Positions 1-9,040 are shown, numbered from the stretch's first letter. The stretch: 64,000 nucleotides of DNA from Trichomonas tenax (GCA_023091735.1 JALKBU010000165.1:1-64000); one strand, 5' to 3'. A program made the numbers and translations. Notes: generated from the sequence alone by a model not told the origin.

Positions 1-91
1 CGTTAGTTTTGTAAGTAATTCAAAAATTTATTTTCTATATAGGGGGGGACCCTAACTTGTAAAACTAATTCTGTCGTAAATATATTTAAAT

Positions 92-138
92 AGATGTTCG
101 TGGAAGCCACGGCGCAGTCGTGGATTATGCGAACATCT
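92..138. repeat. GC-rich nested inverted repeat (possible structured RNA/DNA element)
   Basis: Perfect 9-bp arms AGATGTTCG (92-100) and CGAACATCT (130-138) enclose a second perfect 5-bp stem, CCACG (107-111) with CGTGG (119-123). The inner stem is capped by a 7-nt loop, and the two stems are separated by a symmetric 6/6 internal loop. The element is far more GC-rich than its surroundings. It lies just past the stop codon of the small minus-strand ORF that ends at 125. Function unknown. Confidence 0.6.
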
Positions 139-331
139 CATTACTAACTGATAATATATTTGGTAATGTACCATCAGCATCCATTTCTCTAACTTTATCA
201 GCAATTTGTTCTTTAATTTCTTCAACAATAGGACCATTGTTAATAATTTCGTTAACGATTTCGATAGTTGTTGGAATATCTACTATAGATTCTTTCACTT
301 TATTAATTTCATTAATTATTTTTGCTAACAT
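125..331 (-). CDS. Small helical hypothetical protein, possible mobile-element remnant
   Basis: A 68-aa ORF that starts with ATG and is rich in Ile, Glu and Lys. The heptad-like pattern in MLAKIINEINKVKESIVDI suggests a coiled coil or an amphipathic helix. No family is recognised. It directly follows, on the same strand, a second short broken reading frame (373-780). This head-to-tail arrangement of tiny genes looks like a fragment of a larger multi-gene mobile element such as a Maverick/Polinton, but that is inference and nothing in the sequence proves it. No clear initiator motif lies directly upstream. Confidence 0.35.
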   Translation of the reverse strand: MLAKIINEINKVKESIVDIPTTIEIVNEIINNGPIVEEIKEQIADKVREMDADGTLPNILSVSNEMFA

Positions 332-372
332 TTATTCAAAAATAAAAATTATAATTGGATCAATATATTTAT

Positions 373-780
373 TTAGTACTGATTAATATCTTCTGCGTTA
401 TGATTATTTGAATCATCTGTCATATCATTTGGTGAAACTGTTTATGGTAACTTTATTGGTGATGTCTGTGAAACTGTTTGTGGATCTACTAATTTCTGAT
501 CTTGACTGGAAACATTTACAAACGGATTAATACCATTATCATTTTGGAGATTAAACTTAAAGTAATTAATATTATCTTCAAATACTTCCTTCATCCTTGC
601 CTTAAAATAAATTTTCTGAGAAACTCGAGCAATTTCTTTAGCCTTAGACATAAGATCAATAAAATATCCATAATTCTTATTATGCCTATCTTTAAGTGTT
701 TCTAACATTACTGTAGCATTTTCTTCATTTGAAAGAGTGAGTGGTTGAAACTTAACAACCTGCTTTGTGAAAAAGTATGC
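373..780 (-). pseudogene. Broken hypothetical gene fragment with one in-frame stop
   Basis: Reading leftward, the frame is open from just after a TGA at 781-783 to a TAA at 373-375, interrupted by one TAA at 442-444. The encoded text is convincingly protein-like: basic and helical (for example LETLKDRHNKNYGYFIDLM), followed by a Ser/Thr/Gln-rich part and an acidic Asn/Asp-rich end after the stop. The first ATG is at 708, but protein-like sequence continues upstream of it, so the 5' end is truncated. No family is recognised. It is probably a relic of the same unit as the small gene at 125-331. Confidence 0.4.
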
Positions 781-1033
781 TCATTTATGGAAATGTGCCT
801 TTAGTCATAAATAAGTGATCCTATTTGCGAATAACTATATTTATTAGTGGAAAAGGGATCAAGTCTATGAACGCAATTTTTGTTTATAAACGCCTCTATT
901 AATCAGATCCCAAAACAAAAATATTTTAAAATTTTTTTTACTAACTAAATTTACGGGTTAATAAATTATATTTATGTGTGTAATTAAGCTTATTCATAAA
1001 CCTTATTGAGATGATATAGATCTAGATTATGCT

Positions 1034-2368
1034 CTACGCCTTGAGTAATAGTATATGTCCGTTTTGGGAAAACACGAATTTTTCATATTCCATCTTTGAT
1101 TCATATAACAAAGATGAAACAATCCATCTTGAATAATAAGTTGGGTGCATTACACGGTCACTTTCAAAATAATCTTTTGTGATGTTCCTAATTCCTGTTG
1201 CGATGCCATTAAACTTTGTCAAACTAAATCCGTGATCTAATAACAAGTTTAACTCATCATATTTCTTGTTCTTCCATAAAAGTTCAAATAAATCTCCATC
1301 ATACATAAACTGTGCGTTATAAACATGACTCTTGAACTCGCTTTTCCCATCCATCATTGGAATAAAACCATTTTCATCAATTTTCTTCAAACACGGCGGC
1401 AAAGTGTTAAAAGTTGGTGAGCAGTACTCCATGTTATCAATTATTACAATATTTCTCATTGTCAATGAATCAACTGAACTAATTAAAAATCTCAGCATTC
1501 TTTCAGCCTTTGTATCACCTGAAATCAAGTAATATCTGTGTAAATCTTTGATTAGTTTCGGTGGTGGATAGATTGAAGAGCTCTGATGGAAAAAAACATA
1601 TGAAAATTTCGACTTTGTAATTGATTTCTCTATTTCGTTAACAATCTTATATGAGTACATAATGTATCGATTGTCTTTTGTATGTAGCGTTAAAGAAGCA
1701 AAGACTGGTAATATTGGAGAAATTTGTTCAAAGAAAGGATATAAATCGTTGTTTCTATTCATACAGATCATCTTTTGAACATTGATAAACGCTGATGTTG
1801 GGTTCTTGCAAGAATTTATAATGAAGTTTGCTATTTCGCAAGCTTGAGTCAAATAACTTGTATTTCCAGATGCAATGTATGAACTTATTAATGGGGCAAT
1901 GACCTTTTCTGCGATATAACCTGTTTCTATTGAAGAAACTACTCTCAATCTGTTTAATACGTTGTGATGTAAAGAATTTTCATTATTGATTAATATGCTG
2001 GCTGTCAGTGATGCCAATTCTGTCTCTGATGCTCCTGTTATTCGTCGACAATTTTTTCCAATTGTCTTATATAAATCAAATCCTTTGCATTTTGATGCAA
2101 ATAAACTGTACTGTTGATTTAGTTCTGACTTGTATTTCTCAATAAGTTTATTATTGTTGATTTTTATTAAAATTGAATGTTTTGGGAATGAAAACGATGT
2201 TCTTGGGACATATAAATACAGAACATAACTTAGCAGCGCTGATATATAAAGAATCAGAAGGAATTTTCGTAATTGAAGGATTCTTCGTTTCCGAAGGAAT
2301 CGCAAATGAAAAAAGGGTAACCTTATTTTCTCCAAAAAATTTCCAAGGCCTTCAAACAGTTCATTCAA
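1034..2368 (-). CDS. GH47 (class I alpha-mannosidase)-like type II membrane protein, start codon broken
   Basis: A 444-codon frame. A basic N-terminus (LRKRR) is followed by one membrane span (about residues 35-54) and a luminal helical domain that resembles the alpha/alpha barrel of class I alpha-mannosidases/EDEM. The segment around SIETGYIAEKVIAPLISSY, then a YLTQACEIANF-like helix, aligns by eye with the family's FETTIR...SAYLLSGD region. The C-terminus (YEKFVFSQNGHILL) aligns with the family's YVFNTEAHP end, but the calcium-binding Thr and the acidic residues of the preceding ESFFLAE motif are not conserved, so catalytic activity is doubtful. This frame has no ATG near its start; the first usable codon is TTG at 2368. 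An ATG at 2376, just after an initiator-like motif, reads ATG-AAT-AGT-TGA; one missing base near 2367 would join it to the frame. It is either a pseudogene, a sequencing error or a non-ATG start. The stop overlaps TAAT. Confidence 0.6.
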   Translation of the reverse strand: MNELFEGLGNFLEKIRLPFFHLRFLRKRRILQLRKFLLILYISALLSYVLYLYVPRTSFSFPKHSILIKINNNKLIEKYKSELNQQYSLFASKCKGFDLYKTIGKNCRRITGASETELASLTASILINNENSLHHNVLNRLRVVSSIETGYIAEKVIAPLISSYIASGNTSYLTQACEIANFIINSCKNPTSAFINVQKMICMNRNNDLYPFFEQISPILPVFASLTLHTKDNRYIMYSYKIVNEIEKSITKSKFSYVFFHQSSSIYPPPKLIKDLHRYYLISGDTKAERMLRFLISSVDSLTMRNIVIIDNMEYCSPTFNTLPPCLKKIDENGFIPMMDGKSEFKSHVYNAQFMYDGDLFELLWKNKKYDELNLLLDHGFSLTKFNGIATGIRNITKDYFESDRVMHPTYYSRWIVSSLLYESKMEYEKFVFSQNGHILLLKA

Positions 2369-2384
2369 CTATTCATACTGTATA

Positions 2385-2400
2385 GGAATGAAATAAGTGA
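2385..2400 (-). promoter_or_regulatory. Initiator-like element of the GH47-like gene
   Basis: The minus strand reads TCACTTATTTCATTCC, close to the trichomonad initiator consensus (TCA, pyrimidine, T, A/T...). It sits 9 nt before the ATG at 2376. Confidence 0.5.
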
Positions 2401-3111
2401 AAATCAGCATGAATTGAATTTTTCTGTTCCATGGATGCATAAATCAAACAATCTTAGCAAATCTTAAGAGTTTATCACATATTCTAAGGTATTACATTAT
2501 TAGCAAATAGAAAGCCTATATTAATATCATAGATTTGATCGAATCATACAAATATATAGCTGCCAAAACTCAATTCAACATCTTCATTTGCGAATTTAAT
2601 ATAAAGTTTGATTCATTTAAAATGACATATGATTGGAACGCTATGCTTAGTTAGAACGTATAGAGCAGTTTAATGTGAATAAGACTTTTTAATCCAAACA
2701 AAGTTAACCCATAAAATATTTTGTCGAATCAAATTTATCGGTTTACCTAAACTTTTAATCGAGAAAATACTTAGCAATAATAAAAATAATGCATTGCCGT
2801 AGATATAGATTTTTGTTCTTGACGGAATTAAACATAATTTTAAGAAAATTATTCAAATATTTGATGAAAAAAATTTTTTTTGACAAATTTTCCAGATGGA
2901 TTCTTCAAAAAAACTAAGTATTTATAACCGAGATAGTCTGTTTCTTAATAAATCCGAATTATTTTCGATTTTTCTATCATATGCGTTAATAAACAGCTGT
3001 ATTTAAGGACTCCATAGGGATCAGTAACGAAATATGAAGAGAAATTGACCAAATAATTGAGGTCCGGTGAAAAAGTGATATGAAATGCGGTGAATTTCTC
3101 AGAAAAAAAAA
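2401..3111. other. Divergent intergenic region, no gene seen
   Basis: AT-rich sequence between the divergent GH47-like and VPS4 genes. All frames are short. Copies of AAAAAGTGATA appear near 3069, resembling a reverse-oriented initiator. Confidence 0.5.
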
Positions 3112-3120
3112 TCATTTTTT
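3112..3120 (+). promoter_or_regulatory. Initiator-like element of VPS4
   Basis: TCATTTTTT ends six bases before the VPS4 ATG at 3127, the position expected of a trichomonad initiator with a very short leader. Confidence 0.55.
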
Positions 3121-3126
3121 TAAAGC

Positions 3127-4464
3127 ATGCGCAGTAATTTATTTCAGCAATATTTCAACGACGGCACTAATTTAATCAAGAACGCTGTCGCCATGGATAA
3201 AGCTGGCCAGTACGAGCAGGCTAAAAACTATTATTTACAAGCAGCTTCCAAATTCAAGTTAGCTCAAACACAGAAGGGTGGCTCTGAGCAACTCATGAAC
3301 AAGGCGAAGGAGCACGAAAGCCGCTGCAACCAACGCGCCTCAGAACTCGAAAATATCCAACAATCTCCACCTACAGCTGCCGGCGGTGGTGCTGCTCAGG
3401 CTCCGAAGCCACACAAAGGTGGCGGCGGCGGAGGCGGCGGAAAGGGCAATGGCGGTGGCGGCGGCAAAGGTGGTGAAGGCGATGATGAAGCCTCAGAATT
3501 CGAGAGCCGTATCGCTAGCGCCATTGTCGTCGAGAGGCCAAACATCAAATGGTCAGATGTCGCTGGTCTCGCAGGCGCCAAGCAGGCTCTTTCCGAGGCT
3601 GTCATTATGCCTTTGAAGTTCAAGCAGTTCTTCGTCGGTGAGCGTGCACCATGGAGAGGTATCCTTCTTTACGGTCCACCAGGTACAGGTAAATCCTTCC
3701 TCGCAAAGGCTACAGCTTCAGAAGCTAACAACTCCACATACCTCACAGTTTCCACATCAGATCTCGTCTCCAAGTGGCTCGGTGAATCCGAAAAGCTCAT
3801 CCGTGCTCTCTTCTCAACAGCACGTGCTCAGCATCCTTCAATCATCTTCATCGATGAAGTCGATTCTTTGCTCAGTGAGCGTAAGGAAGATGACTCTGAA
3901 TCTTCACGCCGTATCAAGACAGAATTCCTTATTCAGATGGATGGTTTCAAGATCGGTCCACAAGATGTTCTTGTTCTTGCAGCCACAAACATTCCATGGG
4001 GTCTCGATCCAGCTGTCAGGCGTCGTTTCGAAAAGAAGATTTACATTCCACTTCCAGACCTCGAAGCACGTAAGCGCCTCATCCAGTTGAAGCTCAAGGA
4101 TACACCAAACACAATCCAGCCAAATCAGATCGATATCATCGCTACAATGACAGATGGCTACTCTGGTGCTGATATGAGTATTCTCTCTCGTGAAGCCGCT
4201 ATGCTTGCCATTCGTAAGCTTCAGAACGCCACTCACTTCTACTGGACACCAAACGGCATGCTCCAGCCATGCGCTCCAAACCACCCAGGCGCACAGAAGA
4301 TGAGCCTTATGGATGCCGACTTCCCAGCTGATAAGATCGAATCTCCACCAGTTTCATTCTTGGACTTCAAGGAGTCTGTTTCAAAGATTCGTCCATCAGT
4401 CTCTCCAAGCGATCTTACAAGGTTCGAAGAGTGGACTAAGGAGTTCGGTAGCGAAGGCAGCTAA
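3127..4464 (+). CDS. VPS4: Vacuolar protein sorting 4 (AAA ATPase of ESCRT-III disassembly)
   Basis: VPS4 hydrolyses ATP to remodel and recycle ESCRT-III filaments during multivesicular-body sorting and membrane scission in the cytosol. The 445-aa protein has the full order expected: an N-terminal MIT three-helix domain (residues 1-75) that binds ESCRT-III tails, a linker (78-118) that is mostly glycine here, and an AAA core. The core shows Walker A GPPGTGKS (about 183-190), Walker B IIFIDEVDSL (about 239-248) and the RRRFEKKIYIPLPD arginine-finger region. A beta/C-terminal Vps4 oligomerisation segment ends near SDLTRFEEWTKEFGSEGS. Length is typical of the family. The ATG follows an initiator motif. 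The poly-glycine linker, with basic residues, is longer and lower in complexity than in yeast or human. Codon use is GC-richer than in neighbouring hypothetical genes, as in highly expressed trichomonad genes. The stop is TAAA. Confidence 0.96.
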   Translation: MRSNLFQQYFNDGTNLIKNAVAMDKAGQYEQAKNYYLQAASKFKLAQTQKGGSEQLMNKAKEHESRCNQRASELENIQQSPPTAAGGGAAQAPKPHKGGGGGGGGKGNGGGGGKGGEGDDEASEFESRIASAIVVERPNIKWSDVAGLAGAKQALSEAVIMPLKFKQFFVGERAPWRGILLYGPPGTGKSFLAKATASEANNSTYLTVSTSDLVSKWLGESEKLIRALFSTARAQHPSIIFIDEVDSLLSERKEDDSESSRRIKTEFLIQMDGFKIGPQDVLVLAATNIPWGLDPAVRRRFEKKIYIPLPDLEARKRLIQLKLKDTPNTIQPNQIDIIATMTDGYSGADMSILSREAAMLAIRKLQNATHFYWTPNGMLQPCAPNHPGAQKMSLMDADFPADKIESPPVSFLDFKESVSKIRPSVSPSDLTRFEEWTKEFGSEGS

Positions 4465-4644
4465 ATCCTTTAACTTTAGATTCATGTCAAGTAATAACCA
4501 TCCGCTCGAAATAAAAGTAAGATTCATAAATATCTACATATATTTCATATTTTTAAATTTCACACCAAAAAATCCCTCAAATCTACATTCACTTTATTCT
4601 AATCTTTAAACAACATAAATTTTAAGTCAGAAATTCTGCCATTT

Positions 4645-4650
4645 TCATTA
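4645..4650 (+). promoter_or_regulatory. Initiator-like element of the ARM-like gene
   Basis: TCATTA lies one base before the ATG at 4652, giving an extremely short predicted leader. Confidence 0.5.
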
Positions 4651-4651
4651 A

Positions 4652-6172
4652 ATGAATGTTGATGATCCCGATCGTTCGATTGTAGATCAAGAATCGAAGC
4701 TACTTTTAGTCGAAGAGCAATTCCAAGCGAAGGAGTTCGATCCCATCCGCTTCGCAGGCTTGATAGAGAGCTACTGTTTTGCAGTTGCAAATATGGGAGA
4801 AGAAAAACCCATCCATTTGATAAACATGTCGCGAGAGCTCGTTATGCATTTCAGAGTGTATGCGGAATTAAGCACTGTTATATCAATTGTCAAGGAAAAT
4901 GAAGACTTTAGAAAATCTGTTTTGCATGTTTTTATTGAATTCATTGATCCAGATTTATCAATTGAAGCAATACGAATGCTGAACTATATATCGGCCATTG
5001 ATGACATGGAAATCACAACGCTATATTTTCAACCTCAATTTTGGGGCTATGCACATGACAGGTTCAATTCTCCAGACGATGTAATGTATAATGCCAGGTC
5101 TATTATGGGACTTCCTGAAATTTATACAAATGATGTTCAAAGAAATCTTTTGCGAAGAGGAATTCTTGGAATATTATACAATACAATCATTTCTGGCATC
5201 TACCCAATGGAAATGGTTGAAGAGATCTATCAATTTATACTTCGAACAACGAAAATTTGCACATTTCAATTAATTCCTTATGTTTATTTAGTGCTCCAAG
5301 GAGTTTTAGGCTTTGTCTCGAAGTTTGATGAAATAAATCAAACAAATAACATGCAATTCATCAAAAACATCGGATGGTCTGCAATTAACATTTTAAACAC
5401 ATCATGCGTTGGCGCGCAGGCTGTTTTATTCGATGTATTAAAGCAGTTTATAGCCATCCTAGAAATAACAAAAATAGACGCCTATTGTACTGCCATTGTT
5501 GAAAAAATACCAATGATTATCGAATATCTTCCAATGCCAGACGTGACTATGCAAAGTGAGCATTGGAGTGACTATTTTACAAGTTTGACTGGCCTTCTTT
5601 ATGTACTTTATTGTTTAGAAGATGGTATTGTGCTATTGAACAGTACCATTCCTTGGCCGATGCTGTATGAGAAAGTTTTCGGTTGGAGCAGTCGCGATAA
5701 TCAGACAATCATCATTTTCATGTGTAGTATGATCATGGTCGATCCCAGCCAAATGCAGTACTTCGGAACATTTGAGAAACTTGTTGCAGCAATGAGCTTG
5801 GATAGTAACTTTTTGGCTGATACAGTCAATGCTCGAATTGCTATTTTGGAGTGTATTTGCAAGTGTTTTCTTTACTTATTCCCTCACCAGATCGCTTTAT
5901 TACTTGATAGCAATATATTAGATTCAGCTGATTCTATTGCTACTGTAAATCCAACAGCAGCTGCTGCATACGCTTATCTCTTTTATGTAATGGTAGACAC
6001 TGTTTCTCGGAATCCAGATTTGAACTTTAAATATCGCCAATTGTTCGAAGATCAAAGTACATTAATCGACATTCTCGATATGGCCGAAGACTCAGAAGAA
6101 TACAGAGAAGCAGGGAATATTGTAGAACAAATTCAGCAAAAGCTTCAAACCGAAATTGAATCAGTAATGTAA
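4652..6172 (+). CDS. ARM/HEAT-like helical repeat protein
   Basis: 506 aa, acidic N-terminus (MNVDDPDRSIVDQESKLL), then almost entirely amphipathic helices in the paired pattern of armadillo/HEAT solenoids, for example VLHVFIEFIDPDLSIEAIRML. No catalytic motif, signal peptide or clear membrane span. It resembles in length, acidic start and overall pattern the 485-aa protein at 37456-38913, and both may belong to one trichomonad ARM-like family; this was judged by eye only. Such solenoids usually act as scaffolds or transport adaptors, but no partner can be named. The start is supported by the TCATTA initiator touching the ATG. Confidence 0.85.
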   Translation: MNVDDPDRSIVDQESKLLLVEEQFQAKEFDPIRFAGLIESYCFAVANMGEEKPIHLINMSRELVMHFRVYAELSTVISIVKENEDFRKSVLHVFIEFIDPDLSIEAIRMLNYISAIDDMEITTLYFQPQFWGYAHDRFNSPDDVMYNARSIMGLPEIYTNDVQRNLLRRGILGILYNTIISGIYPMEMVEEIYQFILRTTKICTFQLIPYVYLVLQGVLGFVSKFDEINQTNNMQFIKNIGWSAINILNTSCVGAQAVLFDVLKQFIAILEITKIDAYCTAIVEKIPMIIEYLPMPDVTMQSEHWSDYFTSLTGLLYVLYCLEDGIVLLNSTIPWPMLYEKVFGWSSRDNQTIIIFMCSMIMVDPSQMQYFGTFEKLVAAMSLDSNFLADTVNARIAILECICKCFLYLFPHQIALLLDSNILDSADSIATVNPTAAAAYAYLFYVMVDTVSRNPDLNFKYRQLFEDQSTLIDILDMAEDSEEYREAGNIVEQIQQKLQTEIESVM

Positions 6173-6782
6173 TTTTTTCAATTAGAATGGTTTAACTTAT
6201 TAACATTGCAATGATATTTACATAGACGAAGTGTTTGTATATTGATTGTTTGTTTAAAATATAATTATATTTTTAAAATAATCATTTTAAACAACAAAGA
6301 ATATATAAATCAAAGACAAACTTGGATTGGAAGTTTAGAGGAATATACGTTTAAGCTCAAAAACAGATAATGAGAGATTTTGACATGGAAATTACACAAT
6401 AATGTGGGACATCAATGTTTTATTCTGTGAGGCAGAGAATGCTATGGATTGTGTATGAATCGATAGTTTCCAAATTAGTGTATGTGAGGTCTAATCCTTC
6501 TTCAAGATTTGCCATGCAAATACGGTCTGTGAGGAATTCAAGCCATGTAAATTACACAATAGTGAACATTCCGCCACGTAAACTTCACAAAAATTCGAAA
6601 TTTGTCAATGGAATTTAAGGGGCCGTCAAAAATCAGCAGGGAGTAAAAACCAAAGTCTTTAATTCTATTATATTTGGAATACACGGTTGAGGTATATTCC
6701 AAAATTACGTTTTGTTTGAAATTTGTTTTCTAAGACGATCAGGCTTCTAAAAATTTTCAAAACTTCGAACATTTTTTTGTGA
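6173..6782. other. Intergenic region with repeated ATGxAAATTACACAATA units
   Basis: No convincing gene. Two related stretches, ending in AAATTACACAATA, begin near 6380 and 6542. The second carries AGCCATGTAAA (6541) and is followed by GCCACGTAAA (6573), both matching the TGnCAnGTAAA motif seen elsewhere in the window. A 67-codon ORF at 6415-6618 has no recognisable features. Confidence 0.4.
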
Positions 6783-7064
6783 ATGATCTTCGCTTTGTTT
6801 TTCGCTCTGGTTGGCAGCGCGATGCCATTTGCTAAGGGCGGCGCTTCCCACAGAATCTTCGATGGTGCTGAGCCAGCTGCCCAGCTTAATACACGTAATG
6901 CATTGGGTTCAAGCTCGAGTGATCACATCAATACAGGAACATACGCTGGTGCAACAGCTGGCGTTATCATTGGCATTTTCGTCGTTTTGATTATCATTTA
7001 CTGCATTGCATGCAGGAAAAAGAAAACACCAGAACATTCAGCTCCACTTCACGAACATGTGTAA
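6783..7064 (+). CDS. Small single-pass membrane protein
   Basis: 93 aa. A cleavable signal-like start (MIFALFFALVGSAMPFAKG), a short Ser/Gly/Ala-rich luminal part, one strong membrane span (about 58-77, AGVIIGIFVVLIIIYCIAC) followed by a stop-transfer RKKK, and a 10-residue His/Pro-containing cytosolic tail. The topology is type I with the tail in the cytosol. The family is not recognised. The SP-TM-basic arrangement resembles the membrane anchors of trichomonad surface proteins with the ectodomain almost absent, so it could be a reduced surface protein or a short proteolipid. The stop lies in TAAA. Confidence 0.75.
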   Translation: MIFALFFALVGSAMPFAKGGASHRIFDGAEPAAQLNTRNALGSSSSDHINTGTYAGATAGVIIGIFVVLIIIYCIACRKKKTPEHSAPLHEHV

Positions 7065-7266
7065 ACTATTCTCCACATACGTTCAATTTCTTGAATAAAA
7101 TAAACAAATTACTATTAGATTAATTTCATGAATTATTACAGAATCGAGTAAAATCTCCTTTATATATGTTTTTAAAATTTCGATTTATAGTGTTTTGTAA
7201 TGTTAAAAATATAAGACACCGCAAAATTTATTTTCATATAAACATAATTTTTTACTTAACACATAT

Positions 7267-8838
7267 TTAGCGCTTCCTTTTATTTTTCCTTCTATTGTTT
7301 CTGTTATTATTGCGGTTATTATTGTTGTTTGTTTGAGGCTGCTGAACAGCAGCTTTTTCTTCTTCTTCATTCTTCTCTTCAGCCTTCTCTTCTTCTTTCT
7401 TCTCTTCAGTTATTAGCTCTTCTTTCTTTTCTTCTTCTTTGATTTCTTGAACATTTTCTTCTTCTTTCTTCTCTCCTTGATTTTCTTCTTCTTTGATTTC
7501 TTCCTTTTTATCTTCTTCAATCTTTTCTTCGACTTTATTGACTTCCTCTTTCTGCTCTTCAGCCTTTTCTTCAGTTGATGATTTTTCTGCATTTGTAGAT
7601 TCGACATTATTGGATTCTTCTGTCTTGTTTGCTTCAGCATTGTCTTCTTCTTTCTTTTCATCAACTTTTGTTTCTTCATTAGCTTGTTTATTAGTATTTT
7701 CTTCGACTTTTGCTTCTTCTTTAGTTTCTTCGTGGTTTTGTTGATTTGCTTTTTTGTTTTGTTGTTGTTTTTGATTTTTGTTTGAGTTATCGAAATCTGC
7801 AAGTTCTTGATGAGACTTCGCAATGTATTCATCATCATTTGCAAGATCTTCAAGATTACCATCTGAATTTTCTTTCTTTTTGACTTCTTCCTCATCAGAT
7901 AAGTTATCTGGTACAGGAAGAGCCTCATCTCCACTCAATTGTTCCTTCTTTGCGTTCTTTTTATTTTGCTTATTATTTTGATTTTTGTTATTTGGTTTGT
8001 TTTGTGTTTTATTCTCGACAGACTTAGTTTCTTTTGGCTTTTCTTCGATTGGTGATTGTGATAATTTTTGTCTTTGTGAATCTCTAAGAGGATCATCAGT
8101 ACTTTCGATGATTGCTTGTGGAACAGCCGGCATTTCGAATTCAAAGCGTTGCTCGGTTGATGTAGGAACAGGAACAGCTGTGTTTGCATTTACCTTCGAC
8201 AAGATTTTATCTGGTTCCAAGGAATGATCACGAATTGATTTGTATAACTGTGAAAGTTCATTACACAACTGTCCTTCGCAAACGTAAAAGAATGATATCG
8301 ATTGAGAATATCGAAGCCATCCGGATTTAATTCTTCGAATTCTAAACACTTGATATTTCTTCTGATATTCTAAAATATATTCGTCTTTTGCGTAAAGTTG
8401 CTTTGCAATGACGGCTGCTTTATCCTGATAGCTTTTATAAGCAGAAACTGATTCTGCATTTTCAGGATGCATGTTTTGGTAGGATTTATCAACCAATTTA
8501 GAGGCCTCATCGAATTGAGATTTAATTGAATCTCGTTCTTTTTGGAGGCGATGAACAACAGCGAATCTGTGATTTATATCTTTGAAATCTTCAAGGGCAC
8601 GTTCTATATCTTTTGATGCCCTTTCGTATAATCTCGATAGCTTAGCGTAAATATCACCGAGATGCTCAAAATAAACTTTGTATTCAGGCGCTTCTCGTTT
8701 CACAATTTTCGAAATTGCAGGAGAGAGCTCTTTAAATGCACTGGATTGTTTACACAAAGCTTTCACAGTGCCATCCATCTCACTGGTAAATTTTTCGAGC
8801 TCTTGGATCTGCGGAGGACCGAGAAAATAAGACAGCAT
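7267..8838 (-). CDS. BAR-like coiled-coil protein with long Lys/Glu-rich tail
   Basis: 523 aa. Residues 1 to about 220 are helical and coiled-coil in pattern (LGDIYAKLSRLYERASKDIE, EYILEYQKKYQVFRIRRIKS) and look like a BAR/F-BAR-type membrane-curvature module: three long helices and a basic third helix. Residues from about 240 onward are low complexity, built of K, E, Q and N (for example KKEEEKAEEKNEEEEK), ending in an Asn/Arg-rich basic cluster (NNRRKNKRKR). The BAR assignment is by pattern and needs a profile search; a generic coiled-coil protein is the alternative. The gene is divergent from the surface-protein gene at 9084 and shares its 245-bp promoter region with three inverted motifs. 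The stop lies in TAAA. Confidence 0.8.
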   Translation of the reverse strand: MLSYFLGPPQIQELEKFTSEMDGTVKALCKQSSAFKELSPAISKIVKREAPEYKVYFEHLGDIYAKLSRLYERASKDIERALEDFKDINHRFAVVHRLQKERDSIKSQFDEASKLVDKSYQNMHPENAESVSAYKSYQDKAAVIAKQLYAKDEYILEYQKKYQVFRIRRIKSGWLRYSQSISFFYVCEGQLCNELSQLYKSIRDHSLEPDKILSKVNANTAVPVPTSTEQRFEFEMPAVPQAIIESTDDPLRDSQRQKLSQSPIEEKPKETKSVENKTQNKPNNKNQNNKQNKKNAKKEQLSGDEALPVPDNLSDEEEVKKKENSDGNLEDLANDDEYIAKSHQELADFDNSNKNQKQQQNKKANQQNHEETKEEAKVEENTNKQANEETKVDEKKEEDNAEANKTEESNNVESTNAEKSSTEEKAEEQKEEVNKVEEKIEEDKKEEIKEEENQGEKKEEENVQEIKEEEKKEELITEEKKEEEKAEEKNEEEEKAAVQQPQTNNNNNRNNNRNNRRKNKRKR

Positions 8839-8910
8839 AATATAAATTTACTGTTTGAATTTTTATTTTATAAATTTACAAAAATCTGTCACGTTTTGAT
8901 AAAATCCTCT

Positions 8911-9040
8911 GTTGTGTAAATATTTACTTGACAATATATCTCACAATTAATGTCACGTTTTAATTATTCATGCCGTGTAATGTATTTACTTGGCAGTTTT
9001 AATTCATAAATGTGTATGTCATGTAAAAATTTACTTGACA
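8911..9040. promoter_or_regulatory. Three clustered TGnCAnGTAAA inverted-repeat sites in a divergent promoter
   Basis: TTTACTTGACA at 8923-8933 and TTTACTTGGCA at 8985-8995 each pair with an imperfect left half GTGTAAA or GTGTAAT. The third site at 9017-9040 is a 24-bp palindrome, TGTCATGTAAA then TTTACTTGACA around a 2-bp centre, with one mismatched pair. All lie between the BAR-like gene and the surface-protein gene. Confidence 0.5.

Noticed and set aside
3..67. 12-of-14 inverted repeat TTAGTTTTGTAAGT / ACTTGTAAAACTAA at the window edge
   Set aside because: Short, imperfect and AT-rich; cannot be told from chance without the sequence to the left.
3396..3623. Pro-rich minus-strand ORF
   Set aside because: Shadow of the glycine-rich linker of VPS4; poly-Pro comes from GGC/GGT codons read backwards.
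6415..6618. 67-codon ORF
   Set aside because: Basic, without motif, signal peptide or initiator; within a spacer with repeats.
7413..7934. Lys-rich 173-codon minus ORF
   Set aside because: Alternate frame of the Glu/Lys-rich tail of the BAR-like gene; composition is a by-product.
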